Source: Deltaproteobacteria bacterium (GTDB lineage Bacteria > Desulfobacterota > SM23-61). Taken from it: a stretch of 17,372 bases of DNA. Position numbers and translations under genes: made by a program. The notes beneath the pieces were generated by a model, which worked only from the letters and a program-made list of their open reading frames with translations, had not been told where the DNA came from and made no database searches. Positions 1 through 8,053 of the stretch are shown here, piece after piece. The stretch's first letter is position 1, and every line of letters starts with the position of its first letter. The DNA lies in contig JAOUFX010000006.1 of assembly GCA_029857975.1 (NCBI GenBank), forward strand, positions 1 to 17,372. Reading direction: 5' to 3'.

Positions 1-22
1 AGGTGGGCACCCATTAAAAGGC

Positions 23-43
23 CGCAATCCGCATTCTGAATTT
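23..43. repeat. Possible short period-7 repeat at the window edge
   Basis: Three seven-base units follow one another here: CGCAATC, CGCATTC and TGAATTT. The first two differ at one position and the third is more diverged. The same seven-base spacing recurs in three other places in the window (7901-7928, 8065-8092, 13322-13349), which is why it is listed. With only three units, chance is a real alternative. The gene upstream of this point lies outside the window, and I see no recognisable 3' end of a gene in bases 1-56. Confidence 0.25.
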
Positions 44-56
44 AACCTACCGTAAC

Positions 57-87
57 AGTTTAGCCCTTTGAAAAATTTGGCTAAACT
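57..87. repeat. Perfect 9-bp inverted repeat upstream of the DUF1015 gene
   Basis: AGTTTAGCC (57-65) and GGCTAAACT (79-87) are perfect reverse complements separated by 13 A/T-rich bases. No T-run follows on either strand, so a classic intrinsic terminator is not supported. It could be an operator, a hairpin at the end of an upstream transcript, or a chance palindrome. It lies about 120 bases before the first gene and 40 bases before a candidate promoter. Confidence 0.45.
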
Positions 88-126
88 TCAATGCAAAATG
101 CAAAAGTTAAATTGATACAACCTACC

Positions 127-155
127 TTGTTTTGATCCCTTCTTTGTGTTATAAA
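127..155 (+). promoter_or_regulatory. Candidate sigma-70 promoter for the DUF1015-methyltransferase pair
   Basis: TTGTTT (127-132) and TATAAA (150-155) are 17 bases apart, the usual spacing for a -35/-10 pair. The -10 matches the consensus at five of six positions and the -35 at only three of six. The expected start site would be near 162, leaving a leader of about 40 bases that includes the AAGGAG ribosome binding site at 189-194. The region is A/T-rich, so a chance match is possible. Confidence 0.3.
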
Positions 156-204
156 CATTCATTCGCTTTAGCAAACAAAATCTCTAAAAAGGAGAAAAAA
201 TCAG

Positions 205-1593
205 ATGGCCTTGATCGTCCCTTTCCAGGGCATTTTATATAACCACAAAAAGGTGGGCGATATGCGCCGGGTGGTCGCTCCTCCTTACGATGTCATTTCC
301 CCCCAGGCTCAGGATTCCTTTTACCAGCGACACCCTCAGAACGTGATCCGCCTGATCCTGAACAAGGAAACATCCGAAGATAATCCGCAGAACAACCGTT
401 ATACCCGCTCCGCAGCTCACTATCGTACCTGGCTGGAAGAGGGAATCCTGGTCCGTTCCCGGGCGCCTCAATTTTATTTTTTACAGGAAGAATTCGACGC
501 TGCGCTCAGCCTTTCCACTGATGACGCTCTCCCGGCAACCAGGAAGATTCGCCGGGGATTCATCGGACTCATCCGCCTGGAAGAATTCGGGTCCGGCGTG
601 GTCCTGCCCCACGAAAAAACCCAGGCTAAACCTAAAGCAGATCGTCTGGCATTGATGGAGGCTTGCCGAGCCAACTTCAGCCAGATTTTCTCGCTCTATA
701 CCGACGAAGATGGAGCTATGGCTCCCATCTATGAAAAGGTCTTCTCTTCCCCGGAAGGACCCGCCAGGGACGTCACGGACGACGACGGGATTCGCCACCG
801 GCTCTGGATGGTCAGCGACCCGCAAATCCTCAGTAAAATAACGGAAATCATGAAGCCGAAAAAAATTTACATTGCGGATGGACATCACCGTTATGAAACC
901 GCCCTGGCCTACCGACAACGACAGCTTGGCCGCTTTCCCAACAGCACGGGGAGAGAAAGCTATCATTTTACCATGATGTACCTGGCAGCCATGGAAGATG
1001 AGGGACTGGTGATCCTTCCTACCCACCGGGTCGTTGGGGGAGTAGAAAAATTTCAGGCTTCCAGTTTCATGGAAAAACTTAGCGCCAACTTATCCGTCGA
1101 ATCCTACGCTTTCAATGCCAAGAACGAAGGGATGGTCAGGGATAAATTTCTGCGGGAACTTGCTTCCCGGTCCGATGAGGGACGGACCCTGGGAATGCTG
1201 CTGGGTGAGACCACCCAATATTTTCTTCTTTCCCTGAAAGATGGACGCTTCCTGGATGAAGCGGCTCCGGCCATGTCCCCGACTTTGAAAGACTTGGATG
1301 TGAATCTACTCCATATCCTCGTCTTTCAGAAGTTGCTGCAAATCGGCCCCCAGGATTTGGCCGCCGGCAAAAATGTGCTCTATTGCAAAGAACCCCAGGA
1401 AGCCGTCCAAGCAGTACAATCCGGTCGAGGGCAGATCGCTTTTTTCCTTAACCCCACCAAAGTGTACCAGGTCAGGGATGTGTCCCTGGCCGGGGAGACC
1501 ATGCCCTCAAAATCCACTTTCTTCTACCCCAAGTTGCTCAGCGGCTTGGTCATCAATCCGCTGGAACCCGATGAAGAAATTGTCGTCGAATGA
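205..1593 (+). CDS. DUF1015 family protein (COG4198-like)
   Basis: This 462-residue soluble protein is recognised as DUF1015 from its full-length pattern: an N-terminal segment with APPYDVIS (about residues 25-32), a central HEKTQ at H136-Q140 followed by a Lys/Arg-rich stretch, and DGHHR at D225-R229. No signal peptide or membrane segment is visible. The family has no established function that I can name with confidence. The DGHHR motif resembles the signature of ParB/sulfiredoxin-fold proteins, including ParB-like serine kinases, and DUF1015 genes are in my recollection often found near serA/serC; both points are suggestive only. The start is ATG with AAGGAG ten bases upstream. The last 23 bases overlap the start of the downstream methyltransferase gene in another frame, so the two are probably translationally coupled. 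Confidence 0.88.
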   Translation: MALIVPFQGILYNHKKVGDMRRVVAPPYDVISPQAQDSFYQRHPQNVIRLILNKETSEDNPQNNRYTRSAAHYRTWLEEGILVRSRAPQFYFLQEEFDAALSLSTDDALPATRKIRRGFIGLIRLEEFGSGVVLPHEKTQAKPKADRLALMEACRANFSQIFSLYTDEDGAMAPIYEKVFSSPEGPARDVTDDDGIRHRLWMVSDPQILSKITEIMKPKKIYIADGHHRYETALAYRQRQLGRFPNSTGRESYHFTMMYLAAMEDEGLVILPTHRVVGGVEKFQASSFMEKLSANLSVESYAFNAKNEGMVRDKFLRELASRSDEGRTLGMLLGETTQYFLLSLKDGRFLDEAAPAMSPTLKDLDVNLLHILVFQKLLQIGPQDLAAGKNVLYCKEPQEAVQAVQSGRGQIAFFLNPTKVYQVRDVSLAGETMPSKSTFFYPKLLSGLVINPLEPDEEIVVE

Positions 1594-2311
1594 ACAGGAA
1601 GAGACCCTCGATACCCTCTTCGAGGGCCGACTCAAAATCCTTCAGAAAAAAAGCGGATACCGTTTCTCCATCGACGCTCTCCTTCTATCCCATTTTACAG
1701 AGCTTCGCCCCAAAGATCGGGTTCTTGACCTGGGTACAGGCTGCGGCATTATCCCGCTGATTTTAATTTTTCGCCATAAAGTGGGAGCGGTTATTGGCGT
1801 GGAAATCCAGCCCTCCCTTGCCGACCTGGCCAGGCGGAATGCCGCGTTGAATCATTTATCTTCCCATATTGAGATCTGGGAGGAAGATCTGAAGACCTTA
1901 AAAAGGGAAAGTTTGGGGGATACTTTTGACGTGATTTTAAGCAACCCGCCCTACCGCCAAGTCGGTGCCGGCCGGATCAACCCCCGGTTGGAGAAAGCCC
2001 TGGCTCGCCATGAAATCAAGGCCACCCTGAATGATATACTCCAGGTCGCGCACCATCTCCTAAAAGAGAAGGGACGTTTGAATATGATCTACCCGGCTTC
2101 CCGGGCAGCCGATTTGATTCAAGAAATGCGCAAGTCTCCCCTGGAGCCTAAACGCCTGCAATTTATTCACTCTCATCAGAAAGACGAAGCCCGCCTGATG
2201 CTGGTGGAAGCCACCAAGGGAGGTCAAGCTCAGATCAAGGTCCTCCCACCCCTTTTCCTTTATGAATCCCCTGGGCAATACACCCCCGCAGCCCAGAAAA
2301 TTTTTCGTTGA
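1571..2311 (+). CDS. TrmN6-like tRNA adenine-N6 methyltransferase
   Basis: This 246-residue class I SAM-dependent methyltransferase resembles the TrmN6/YfiC group (COG4123), which methylates the N6 of A37 in tRNA1(Val). The SAM-binding motif I is DLGTGCG (residues 53-59), the motif II acidic residue is E78 in GVEIQ, and the catalytic NPPY (125-128) is typical of N6-adenine enzymes. The N-terminal substrate region contains GYRFSIDALLLSHF (residues 29-42), also family-like. The frame stays open for 66 codons upstream of 1571, but that part lies wholly inside the DUF1015 gene and resembles nothing in the family, so the ATG at 1571 is preferred. No strong ribosome binding site is visible, which fits coupling to the overlapping upstream gene. 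The exact substrate, tRNA versus rRNA or a protein glutamine, is not settled by sequence alone. Confidence 0.85.
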   Translation: MKKLSSNEQEETLDTLFEGRLKILQKKSGYRFSIDALLLSHFTELRPKDRVLDLGTGCGIIPLILIFRHKVGAVIGVEIQPSLADLARRNAALNHLSSHIEIWEEDLKTLKRESLGDTFDVILSNPPYRQVGAGRINPRLEKALARHEIKATLNDILQVAHHLLKEKGRLNMIYPASRAADLIQEMRKSPLEPKRLQFIHSHQKDEARLMLVEATKGGQAQIKVLPPLFLYESPGQYTPAAQKIFR

Positions 2312-2434
2312 TCGATCGCTCCCCCGAAGAGATAACACTTTTAATTCCCGGTTGTTTTCCAGTCAAGGATATGGTCAAAAAATCCGATATATTCAATTAT
2401 TGGTTGGGCTTTAACACCTGCAGGAGGAACCCCG

Positions 2435-5400
2435 ATGAAAAATGAACCTAAGACCAAAAAGCAGTTCACCGAAGAATTGGCGGTATTGCGCCAAAAGGTT
2501 AAAGAGCTGGAAAAATCAGAAACCGAGCACAAGCGCATGGAGGAAGCGCTGCACGAACGGGAAGAAAGATATAGAACTCTTCTGGAGACTATGGAAGAAG
2601 GCTATTTTGAGACTGACCTCCCCGGGAACTTTACTTTCGTCAATGATTCGTTGTGCCGAATGCTCGGATATTCCAAAGATGAATTGAGGGGTATGAATAA
2701 CAGACAGTACATGGATAAAAATACTGCAAAAATAGTATATAAGATATTCAAGGATGTATACACCAAGGGGGAGCCTTGCCAAGTATTTAATTGGGAGATC
2801 GTTCGCAAGGATGGCGCAAAGAGATTTCATGAAAGTTCTGTTTATTTAATCCGGGATGCTCAAGGAAAGCCAATCGGGTTTCGAGGTATTGTGCGCGACA
2901 TAACCGAGCGCAAATGGGTGGAGGAGGCGTTACAAAGGAGTGAGGAGGAGGCCAAGAGGTTAGCCAAAGAAAATGAAATCATGGCGGAGATTGGGCGCAT
3001 CATCAGCTCGACGCTTGACATTGAGGAGGTGTATGAGCGATTCGCTGAAGAAGTACGTAAGTTAATCCAATTTGATCGCATTGGCATCAGCATTATTGAT
3101 TACGAAAATAAAACCTTATACATCCCTTATTTCGCCGGCCTGGAGATGACTGGCCGCAAGCCGGGAGACATCCTTCCGTTAGCCGGGAGTACTGCGGAAA
3201 AAATTATACAGACTCGATCCAGCTTCCTCGTTAATGAAGAGAATCGGGAGAAGGTAAAAAGTCAGATTCCAACCCTTTTGTCTTATTTTAGGGCTGGATT
3301 TCAATCGATCATGATGATTCCTTTGTTCTCGAAAGATCAGGTGATTGGCCTTTTGTACTTTTTTTGCACTAAGCCAGATGCCTATACAGAGACAGATCTA
3401 AAACTTGCTGAAGGGGTTGGCACCCAGATCGCCGGCGCCATCGCCAACGCTCAGTTATTCGCAGAACGAAAACGGGCGGAGCAAGAGATCATCAAAGCCA
3501 AGGAAAACGCCGAAGCCATAAACCGGCAGTTGGCAGAAGCTGTTGAACGCGCTAACCAACTGTCCTTTGAAGCCGCGGTGGCCAATACGGCCAAGAGCGA
3601 GTTCTTGGCCAACATGAGCCATGAGATCCGCACGCCGATGAACGGGGTAATCGGCATGACCGAACTGCTTCTGGATACCGATTTGTCTCCGGAACAAAAA
3701 GAATACGTCGAAACAGTGCGCCGTTCCGCGGACGCTCTTCTAACTATCATCAATGATATCCTTGATTTTTCCAAGATCGAAGCCGGAAAGATGGACATCG
3801 AGATTATTAATTTTGATTTACGGACAACGATCGAAGACCTAACTGATTTGCTGGCGACGAAGGCTCACGAGAAAAACTTAGAATTCGCCTGCCTGGTTCA
3901 TCATGATGTACCCTCGCGGCTCTGCGGCGATCCCGGCAGGATACGCCAGATTCTAACCAATCTGGCTGGGAATGCTATCAAATTTACCGAAAAAGGAGAG
4001 GTGGTCATCCGGGTCACCCTGGAAGAAGAGAAAGACGGACAGGCCACGGTGCGGTTTGCCATATCCGATACCGGCCCGGGCATTCCCCAAGACCGGATGG
4101 ATCGCCTTTTTCAGTCCTTTTCGCAGGTAGATTCCTCCACAACCCGGAAGTATGGCGGAACCGGCCTGGGGCTGAGCATTTCTAAAAGACTTGCGGAATT
4201 GATGGGGGGACAGATTGGCGTTGTAAGTAAGGAGGGCAAGGGTTCCACCTTCTGGTTCACTGCTGTATTTAGCAAACAGGCGGTCGATAAAAAAAGCACT
4301 GTAGTTATCCCCGAAAATATCCGGGACAAACGAATCCTGGCTGTGGATGATAACGTTACCAACCGCCTCATCCTGCACGAACAATTGCGTTCCTGGGGTT
4401 GCCAGCACGATGAAGCGGCCAACGGAGCGGAAGCATTGGTCAAACTCCATGAGGCCGTAAATGCCCACAACCCTTTTCATATTGCCATCCTCGACATGGA
4501 TATGCCGGGCATCGACGGGGCAACTCTCGGCCGCAAAATCAAAGAAAATCCGAATATTTGCCAAACCACCCTGGTCATGTTGACCTCACGGGGAAGACGC
4601 GGAGACGCCAAACAAATGCAAGAAATCGGCTTTGCCGCCTATCTCACCAAACCCATCAAGAGCTCACAACTGTACGACTGTTTGGTTATGGTAGTCGGAA
4701 GCAAGCCAGCGGCTCCTGATACTTCCCCTGTGCCCATAATCACCCGCCACTCGCTGATGGAAGAAACAGGGTCTAAAATTCGCATGCTCCTCGCCGAAGA
4801 CAACATCATCAATCAGAAAGTTGCTCTGGGGGTTCTGGCCAAGATCGGCTATCGGGCCGATGTGGCCGCCAACGGCCGAGAAGTACTGACGGCGCTGGCA
4901 AAGACTCCTTATGATTTGATTTTAATGGACGTGCAGATGCCCGAAATGGATGGCTTTGAGGCCACTGCGGCGATTCGCCAAAAGGAAAGTGAGATGGGCC
5001 GACATATTCCGATTATCGCCATGACGGCTCATGCCATGAAAGGCGATCGTGAATTATGCCTTGAGAAGGGCATGGACGATTATGTATCCAAACCGATTCA
5101 ACCCAAAGATCTCTCCGTAGCGATCAACCGGCAACTTGGAAATACGGTTCTTCCTCAACCGGAAGTTCCACCCGGCGATGGATCAGATGGAAAGGTGGTG
5201 TTTGACCAAAGGATTCTGTTAGATCGTCTGGATGGGGATGAAGAACTTTTTAAGGAAATCGTGAGGACTTTTCTGGATGACGCGCCACTTCAGGTTGAAA
5301 AGCTGAAACAGGCCCTGAGGGAGGAAAACTTAAGTCAGATAGAAAAAAAGGCCCATTCGCTCAAAGGGGCAGCGATGAATATCGGCGGGAATGCCCTGCA

Positions 5401-5521
5401 AGCCACAGCCTTGGAGGTGGAAGTTGCCGGGAAAAAAGGCGATCTGAAAAGTACCCGGGAGCTCATTCCAAAATTTGAAAAGGAGTTTGCCCGGTTGCAA
5501 AAAGCCCTGGGCAGCCTGTAA
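2435..5521 (+). CDS. Hybrid sensor histidine kinase (PAS-GAF-HisKA-HATPase-REC-REC-HPt)
   Basis: This 1028-residue protein has no membrane segment, so it should sense a cytoplasmic signal. In order: a charged coiled coil (about 5-45), a PAS domain (about 45-160, with the typical IVRDITERK ending), a GAF domain (about 185-345), a coiled-coil linker, HisKA with phospho-accepting H396 in MSHEIRTP, and an ATPase domain (about 500-615) with an N-box, DTGPGIP and GGTGLGLS. Two receiver domains follow, with aspartates D687 ([10 protein letters not shown]) and D832 ([11 protein letters not shown]), and then an HPt domain with H974 in AHSLKGAA. All key residues are present, so a complete internal phosphorelay is expected. 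The ATG follows CAGGAGGA by eight bases. The response regulator gene begins 58 bases downstream and is the likely partner. The PAS and GAF ligands cannot be read from sequence. Confidence 0.95.
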   Translation: MKNEPKTKKQFTEELAVLRQKVKELEKSETEHKRMEEALHEREERYRTLLETMEEGYFETDLPGNFTFVNDSLCRMLGYSKDELRGMNNRQYMDKNTAKIVYKIFKDVYTKGEPCQVFNWEIVRKDGAKRFHESSVYLIRDAQGKPIGFRGIVRDITERKWVEEALQRSEEEAKRLAKENEIMAEIGRIISSTLDIEEVYERFAEEVRKLIQFDRIGISIIDYENKTLYIPYFAGLEMTGRKPGDILPLAGSTAEKIIQTRSSFLVNEENREKVKSQIPTLLSYFRAGFQSIMMIPLFSKDQVIGLLYFFCTKPDAYTETDLKLAEGVGTQIAGAIANAQLFAERKRAEQEIIKAKENAEAINRQLAEAVERANQLSFEAAVANTAKSEFLANMSHEIRTPMNGVIGMTELLLDTDLSPEQKEYVETVRRSADALLTIINDILDFSKIEAGKMDIEIINFDLRTTIEDLTDLLATKAHEKNLEFACLVHHDVPSRLCGDPGRIRQILTNLAGNAIKFTEKGEVVIRVTLEEEKDGQATVRFAISDTGPGIPQDRMDRLFQSFSQVDSSTTRKYGGTGLGLSISKRLAELMGGQIGVVSKEGKGSTFWFTAVFSKQAVDKKSTVVIPENIRDKRILAVDDNVTNRLILHEQLRSWGCQHDEAANGAEALVKLHEAVNAHNPFHIAILDMDMPGIDGATLGRKIKENPNICQTTLVMLTSRGRRGDAKQMQEIGFAAYLTKPIKSSQLYDCLVMVVGSKPAAPDTSPVPIITRHSLMEETGSKIRMLLAEDNIINQKVALGVLAKIGYRADVAANGREVLTALAKTPYDLILMDVQMPEMDGFEATAAIRQKESEMGRHIPIIAMTAHAMKGDRELCLEKGMDDYVSKPIQPKDLSVAINRQLGNTVLPQPEVPPGDGSDGKVVFDQRILLDRLDGDEELFKEIVRTFLDDAPLQVEKLKQALREENLSQIEKKAHSLKGAAMNIGGNALQATALEVEVAGKKGDLKSTRELIPKFEKEFARLQKALGSL

Positions 5522-5579
5522 GGAATAAATCCGAAATTTATTATGATCTCATTCGTAAGACATTGGAGGAGGATTTTTC

Positions 5580-6218
5580 ATGAAAATATTGATCGCCGAA
5601 GACGACCTCACCTCTCGCCGGATCCTCGAAGCCATACTGGCCAAATGGAATTATGAGGTGACCGCCACTGGCGACGGTCTCGAGGCCTGGCAGGCTTTGC
5701 AAACAGAAAATGCCCCCCCGATCGCCATCATCGATTGGATGATGCCGGGGATGGATGGGGTGGATTTTTGCCGCCAGATCCGCCAGACCCCCACCCTAAC
5801 GCCTACCTATATCATCCTCCTTACCAGCAAGGCGCAACAGGAGGACGTCGTTGCCGGCCTCGAGGCTGGCGCGAATGACTATGTCCGCAAGCCCTTCGAG
5901 CGGGAGGAATTGCGCGCCCGTATCCAGGTCGGTGAACGGGTCGTTGAATTGCAGGCCGCCCTTGCGGACAGGGTAAAAATGTTGGAGGAAGCCATTGTAA
6001 AGATTAAAACCCTCCAGGGGCTCCTTCCCATATGTTCTTACTGCAAAAAAATCCGTAACGACCAGGACTACTGGCAGCAGATAGAAACCTACGTGGCTGA
6101 GCATACGCAAGCCGAATTCACCCACGGCATTTGCCCGGATTGCCTTGAAAAGCATATCAAGGTTCAAATGGAAACGCTGCAAAAAATGAAGGATGGGAAG
6201 AACGGCAAAATTCCTTGA
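5580..6218 (+). CDS. Single-receiver response regulator with C-terminal CxxC/CxxC module
   Basis: Residues 1-120 form a CheY-like receiver: acidic pocket at E7-D9 (AEDD), phospho-acceptor D52 in IIDWMMPGMDG, switch Thr/Ser at T82-S83 and the conserved Lys in RKPF (K104). A helix of about 25 residues (120-147) links it to a C-terminal module with C152, C155, C185 and C188, spaced as CSYC and CPDC, with aromatic residues and HGIC between them. Similar modules end many receiver and PAS proteins of deltaproteobacteria. The four cysteines suggest zinc or another metal, but the function is unknown to me. There is no DNA-binding or GGDEF output domain. GGAGGAGG lies eight bases before the ATG, and the hybrid kinase gene ends 58 bases upstream, so the pair probably forms an operon and a phosphorelay. 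Confidence 0.92.
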   Translation: MKILIAEDDLTSRRILEAILAKWNYEVTATGDGLEAWQALQTENAPPIAIIDWMMPGMDGVDFCRQIRQTPTLTPTYIILLTSKAQQEDVVAGLEAGANDYVRKPFEREELRARIQVGERVVELQAALADRVKMLEEAIVKIKTLQGLLPICSYCKKIRNDQDYWQQIETYVAEHTQAEFTHGICPDCLEKHIKVQMETLQKMKDGKNGKIP

Positions 6219-6283
6219 CAATCTGCCCTAAGAAGCCTTAAATTTTTACCATATGTGGCGACCATGATTAAAAGGATTTTATT

Positions 6284-6967
6284 TTGCTGCTCCCCCTCAA
6301 AGACGACAACCCCGTTTCTTCTTTCCCCTATGTAACGATCGGGATTATCCTGGCCAATGGGTTCATTTTTTTTCATCAGCTCACTATGGATTTTGCTGCC
6401 AGTCAACGCTTTGTTTTTCAATGGGGTGCTGTCCCTTATCAGCTCACCCATGGAGAGGTTATCCACCTACTCCCCACGATTCCCCTTCCCCTGACCCTAT
6501 TTTCCTCCATGTTTCTTCATGGAGGGTTTTTGCACCTTTTCGGCAATATGCTTTATCTCTGGATTTTTGGCAACAACATTGAAGATGCCCTCGGACATTT
6601 TCGCTTCTTGCTCTTTTATCTGGTTTGCGGGCTCGCCGCAGGAGCGGCGCAGGTTCTTTCCGACCCGAATTCTACGGTCCCTATGATCGGCGCCAGCGGA
6701 GCCATCGGTGGCATTTTGGGAGCCTATCTGCTCCTCTTCCCGAGCGCCCGGATTCTCACCCTGATCTTTATATTCATCTTTATTAAGATTGTCCGCATAC
6801 CGGCCTTGGTCGTTTTGGGATTCTGGTTCTTTATCCAGTTACTCAGCGTAGGAGGAGGAGCGATTTCCAATGTAGCTTTTTTCGCCCACATCGGCGGCTT
6901 CGTTTCCGGACTGGTGCTGGTGAAGCTGTTTCAACCCAAATCGGCGGCCAGAAGACAAAAGCGGTAA
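6284..6967 (+). CDS. Rhomboid family intramembrane serine protease
   Basis: This 227-residue polytopic membrane protein should cleave other membrane proteins within the bilayer. The catalytic pair is visible as S138 in GASGAIGG and H202 in FAHIGGF. The conserved HGGFLHLFGNM segment (H79, H84, N88) follows the first loop, also as in active rhomboids. About six hydrophobic segments are present, starting at residues 16-32. The N-terminal PLKDDNP is typical of the bacterial subfamily. The start is taken as TTG at 6284, with AAAGGA seven bases upstream. Nearby ATG codons at 6253 and 6264 are out of frame, and ATT at 6281 is the only other nearby start-like codon in frame. The response regulator ends 65 bases upstream. 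Its substrate cannot be inferred from context. Confidence 0.92.
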   Translation: MLLPLKDDNPVSSFPYVTIGIILANGFIFFHQLTMDFAASQRFVFQWGAVPYQLTHGEVIHLLPTIPLPLTLFSSMFLHGGFLHLFGNMLYLWIFGNNIEDALGHFRFLLFYLVCGLAAGAAQVLSDPNSTVPMIGASGAIGGILGAYLLLFPSARILTLIFIFIFIKIVRIPALVVLGFWFFIQLLSVGGGAISNVAFFAHIGGFVSGLVLVKLFQPKSAARRQKR

Positions 6968-6976
6968 TAAATTTTT

Positions 6977-7125
6977 GCCACAGAGGACACGGAGATCACT
7001 GAGAAGGATCAAGTAAAAATTAGGGTCTAAGGTGATCTAAAGTTATAAAAGCTTTTCATCCTTTACCCCTTATGTCTTGATTCTTTCTATATTGATAACT
7101 CTGTGGTCTCTGTGCCCTCTGTGGT
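6977..7125. repeat. Imperfect palindrome filling the rhomboid-rlmB gap
   Basis: The left arm (6977-7004, containing CCACAGAGGACACGGAGATC) and the right arm (7098-7125) are inverted copies matching at 22 of 28 positions. About 93 A/T-rich bases separate them. Sequences of this CCACAGAGGACACGGAG type are widespread in intergenic DNA of many environmental bacteria. There is no coding capacity. The arms share GGACAC with the palindromes at 10956-11155. It could be a remnant of a non-autonomous mobile repeat. It starts ten bases after the rhomboid stop and ends 26 bases before the rlmB start codon, so any rlmB promoter would lie inside it. Confidence 0.75.
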
Positions 7126-7151
7126 TAAAAATAATTTAAACCGAATAGATT

Positions 7152-7913
7152 ATGAGCGCTGACGTCATCTATGGAATCAATCCCGTACTCGAAGCCTTGA
7201 AGGCGGATCGGCAAATTCTGCACAAGGTCATGCTGGCTGAAGGAAGGGAGGGCCTTCCTCTCCGCACCTTGCGGCGGCTGGCTCAGGAAAAAAAGATTCC
7301 CATCCAGGTTTGCCCCAGAGAAATTTTAAATCAACTGGCCAGGACCGGCCACCATCAGGGAGTTATCGGTTGGCGATCTCAGTCGCCATATACTTCCTGG
7401 GAGGATTTATTGTCGTCGATCCGTTCAGCGCCTGACCAGGTTCGGGTTCTCATACTGGACAGTATTGAAGATCCTCAGAATTTCGGCTCGCTTATTCGGA
7501 CGGCCGAAGCCTGCGGCGTAAAAGGAATCATCATTCCCAAGGACCGGGCGGTAGGTGTTACCCCCGCCGTAGTCAAAGTTTCGGCCGGCGCGGCTACGCA
7601 CATCCCGGTAGTGCGGGTCACTAACTTAGCCCACACTCTGGAAGAGCTGAAAAAAGAAAATTTCTGGATCGTGGGCGCGGATGCCCGCGGAGAAAAAAGT
7701 CTTTATGAGATGAAATTTGATATGAACGTGGGCCTGGTCATCGGCAGCGAGGGGAAAGGAATTCGCCCGCTTATCCTAAAAAAATGTGACTATACCATCT
7801 CGATCCCCATGAAAGGAAAAACTTCTTCTCTGAATGCAGCCGTCGCCGGAGCCATCATCCTCTTCGAAATCCTGCGCCAACAACTTAAAAACAGAAAAAC
7901 GAGTTCGGAGTAA
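7152..7913 (+). CDS. rlmB: 23S rRNA (guanosine-2'-O)-methyltransferase RlmB (TrmH/SpoU family)
   Basis: This 253-residue SPOUT methyltransferase should methylate the ribose of G2251 in 23S rRNA. An N-terminal L30e-like substrate-binding domain (about 1-80, beginning VIYGINPVLEAL) precedes the knotted catalytic domain. Motif 1 contains N110 and R116 (EDPQNFGSLIRTAEA), motif 2 contains E200 (IGSEGKG) and motif 3 contains N228 (SSLNAAVA), all intact. RlmB and tRNA Gm18 methylases share this fold; the L30e-like domain and start pattern favour RlmB. The ATG at 7152 has no recognisable Shine-Dalgarno sequence. The final codons (TSSE and stop) lie in a heptanucleotide repeat, so the very C-terminus is repeat-derived. 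The gene converges on uvrA with about 140 bases between the two stops. Confidence 0.93.
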   Translation: MSADVIYGINPVLEALKADRQILHKVMLAEGREGLPLRTLRRLAQEKKIPIQVCPREILNQLARTGHHQGVIGWRSQSPYTSWEDLLSSIRSAPDQVRVLILDSIEDPQNFGSLIRTAEACGVKGIIIPKDRAVGVTPAVVKVSAGAATHIPVVRVTNLAHTLEELKKENFWIVGADARGEKSLYEMKFDMNVGLVIGSEGKGIRPLILKKCDYTISIPMKGKTSSLNAAVAGAIILFEILRQQLKNRKTSSE

Positions 7914-7928
7914 TGAGTTCGGAGTATT
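7901..7928 (+). repeat. Heptanucleotide repeat overlapping the rlmB 3' end
   Basis: Four consecutive seven-base units read GAGTTCG, GAGTAAT, GAGTTCG and GAGTATT. This is equally a 14-base unit present twice with one mismatch. The rlmB stop codon TAA (7911-7913) falls inside the second unit. The same heptamer family appears in inverted orientation at 8065-8092, so the two tracts bracket the palindrome at 7931-8053. Confidence 0.8.
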
Positions 7929-7930
7929 TA

Positions 7931-8053
7931 ATACAAACGCAATATGTAAAGTGTCATTGCGAGGAGCGCAGCGACGAAGCAATCCCACGAAGAACGAGAT
8001 TGCCGCGCCCTTCGGGCTCGCAATGACTGTAACAATATTTATTTCGTTTGTAT
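7931..8053. repeat. Nested palindromic repeat between rlmB and uvrA
   Basis: An outer inverted repeat, ATACAAACG (7931-7939) with CGTTTGTAT (8045-8053), encloses an inner one, GTCATTGCGAG (7953-7963) with CTCGCAATGAC (8017-8027). Both are perfect, 9 and 11 bp. The inner 75-bp element matches a type I recognise as a dispersed palindromic repeat found in many unrelated bacterial genomes, with GTCATTGCGAGGAGC ends and an internal GAAGCAATC. It has no coding capacity and no T-run for a standard terminator, but a hairpin here could limit read-through between the convergent genes. The outer arm touches the uvrA stop codon. Confidence 0.8.

Noticed and set aside
1373..1570. Upstream extension of the methyltransferase frame
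   Set aside because: These 66 codons lie inside the DUF1015 gene and give Pro/Ser/Cys-rich sequence unlike any methyltransferase N-terminus. The ATG at 1571 fits the family.
2352..2393. Promoter for the hybrid kinase gene
   Set aside because: TTGTTT at 2352 and TATATT at 2388 are 30 bases apart, and no better-spaced partner exists for either.
7953..8027. Intrinsic bidirectional terminator for rlmB and uvrA
   Set aside because: The hairpin is strong but no T-run follows it on either strand and the loop is over 50 bases. It is better described as a dispersed palindromic repeat, though some effect on read-through is possible.
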